A stretch of 64,000 bases of DNA, from assembly GCA_028683385.1 (NCBI GenBank), contig JAQUIJ010000009.1:202039-266038 (forward strand), read 5' to 3'. Shown here piece after piece: positions 63,667-64,000 of the stretch (positions are counted from its first letter, which is position 1; every line of letters starts with the position of its first letter). Source of the stretch: Prolixibacteraceae bacterium (lineage in GTDB: Bacteria > Bacteroidota > Bacteroidia > Bacteroidales > Prolixibacteraceae). The notes under the pieces are model-generated. The model searched no databases and had not been told where the DNA came from. It worked only from the letters and a program-made list of their open reading frames with translations. The position numbers and the translations under genes were made by a program.

Positions 63667-64000
63667 TTACTGAGCATCCTTCCACAATAGTTCAACATCC
63701 TCCTCGCTCAGTGTAACGGCACCATATTTTTCACATTCCGAAGCGACCAGTTCATTAATGGAAGTACGAAATGGAGAATTTTTGATATTTGGATATTCCT
63801 GGAGTACCAAGTATATGTACCGCTTGAGTTCCTGTGTAATAAGTTTTTTGCCGGAAGCATCTGAAATGACACCTTTTAAGCGTTCAATCAGGTGCTCCAC
63901 TTCTGCAAAATCATCATCCGTGGTTGTTTCAAACGCAGGACTTTCGCCATTGTAATTCTTTTCTGAGGGCTGAATACTTTCTCCAATTGTGTCATAGGAT
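63667..64000 (-). CDS. Truncated gene upstream of traE
   Basis: An open frame enters from the right edge and stops at 63667. At least 111 residues are visible, acidic at the start (S-Y-D-T-I-G-E-S-I...), then a helical domain EHLIERLKGVISDASGKKLI, LKRYIYLVLQEYPNIK, SINELVASECEKYGAVTL and LSEEDVELLWKDAQ. A start as GTG at 63900 is possible but the frame remains open upstream, so I treat it as truncated. Position suggests a TraD-like protein; I could not confirm this by sequence. Confidence 0.6.
   Translation of the reverse strand, partial: SYDTIGESIQPSEKNYNGESPAFETTTDDDFAEVEHLIERLKGVISDASGKKLITQELKRYIYLVLQEYPNIKNSPFRTSINELVASECEKYGAVTLSEEDVELLWKDAQ

Larger units (their letters stand above)
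44218..64000. mobile_element. Integrative conjugative element (CTnDOT-type tra module), right end outside window
   Basis: From the tRNA-Lys 3' end to the window edge all genes lie on one strand and belong to a Bacteroidota conjugative element: large serine recombinase, small element proteins, traN, M, L, K, J, three traI-like genes, traG, traF, a methylase-helicase, and traE. The left boundary is set at the tRNA 3' end; the exact crossover could lie anywhere from the tRNA T-arm to about 40 bases past it. The relaxase, coupling protein, regulatory genes and other attachment site were not seen and must lie to the right. No cargo genes are visible in this part. Confidence 0.88.

Noticed and set aside
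1..64000. CRISPR array
   Set aside because: The repeats in the window are palindromic, scattered and irregular in spacing; no regularly spaced direct repeats and no cas genes were seen.

Overview
The window looks like a Bacteroidota chromosome, probably an anaerobic or facultative member of the Bacteroidales/Marinilabiliales type. This is an inference from gene content: a PCMD-family secreted protein, a SusC-type plug domain, a type IX secretion (T9SS) sorting domain, CTnDOT-type tra genes, paired DUF1080 and Gfo/Idh/MocA genes, and promoters fitting the Bacteroidota consensus TTTG-N19..21-TAnnTTTG. No 16S or other marker is present, so the genus cannot be named.

Region 1-9.8 kb: L-fucose isomerase (cut by the left edge), a palindrome-rich gap, a PCMD secreted protein, a second palindrome-rich gap, a barrel-less TonB plug protein, a DUF1398 protein, chorismate synthase, a SlyD-like PPIase with a Cys-rich tail, and a double-DUF4465 secreted protein preceded by a cobalamin riboswitch. 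Region 9.8-16 kb: a GtrA protein and a mutagenesis cassette (short DnaE polymerase and DinB) transcribed divergently from a LexA-like XRE/S24 repressor. Overlapping divergent promoters and repeated operators lie between dinB and the repressor. Region 16-24.5 kb: a ferredoxin-nitroreductase, a DUF819 permease, a secreted repeat protein, MutS2, a one-domain DEAD-box-like protein and a membrane metallophosphoesterase.

Region 24.5-32.8 kb is a carbohydrate locus: a Gfo/Idh/MocA oxidoreductase, a zinc dehydrogenase and an SSS transporter on one strand, and DUF1080, a Tat-exported Gfo/Idh/MocA, DUF6807 and a cupin on the other. It resembles periplasmic 3-keto-glycoside chemistry. Region 33-34.8 kb is a thioredoxin/peroxiredoxin cluster with a CPBP membrane protein. 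Region 34.8-40.8 kb is a sulfate activation operon (cysQ, SLC13 permease, cysD, cysN-cysC fusion) with a REP-like palindromic insertion between cysD and cysN. Region 41-43.8 kb carries three genes for a diacetamido-uronic acid nucleotide sugar (wbpE, wbpD, wbpB).

At 44.145 kb a tRNA-Lys(TTT) gene marks the junction with an integrative conjugative element that runs off the right edge. Its large serine recombinase gene reads into the tRNA on the opposite strand. The transfer module follows, all on the minus strand. From the recombinase outward it is: a 53-residue protein, a small winged-helix protein, a DUF3945-like protein, traN, M, L, K, J, three tandem traI-like paralogues, traG, traF, a giant methylase-helicase, a small unknown gene, traE, and a truncated upstream gene. 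The relaxase, coupling protein and other element end lie beyond the window.

Several families of short interspersed palindromic repeats occupy the host intergenic gaps (near 2.1, 2.5, 4.1, 6.9, 13.5, 14.8, 22.3, 24.5, 27.0, 32.4 and 37.0 kb). I saw no CRISPR array and no rRNA.
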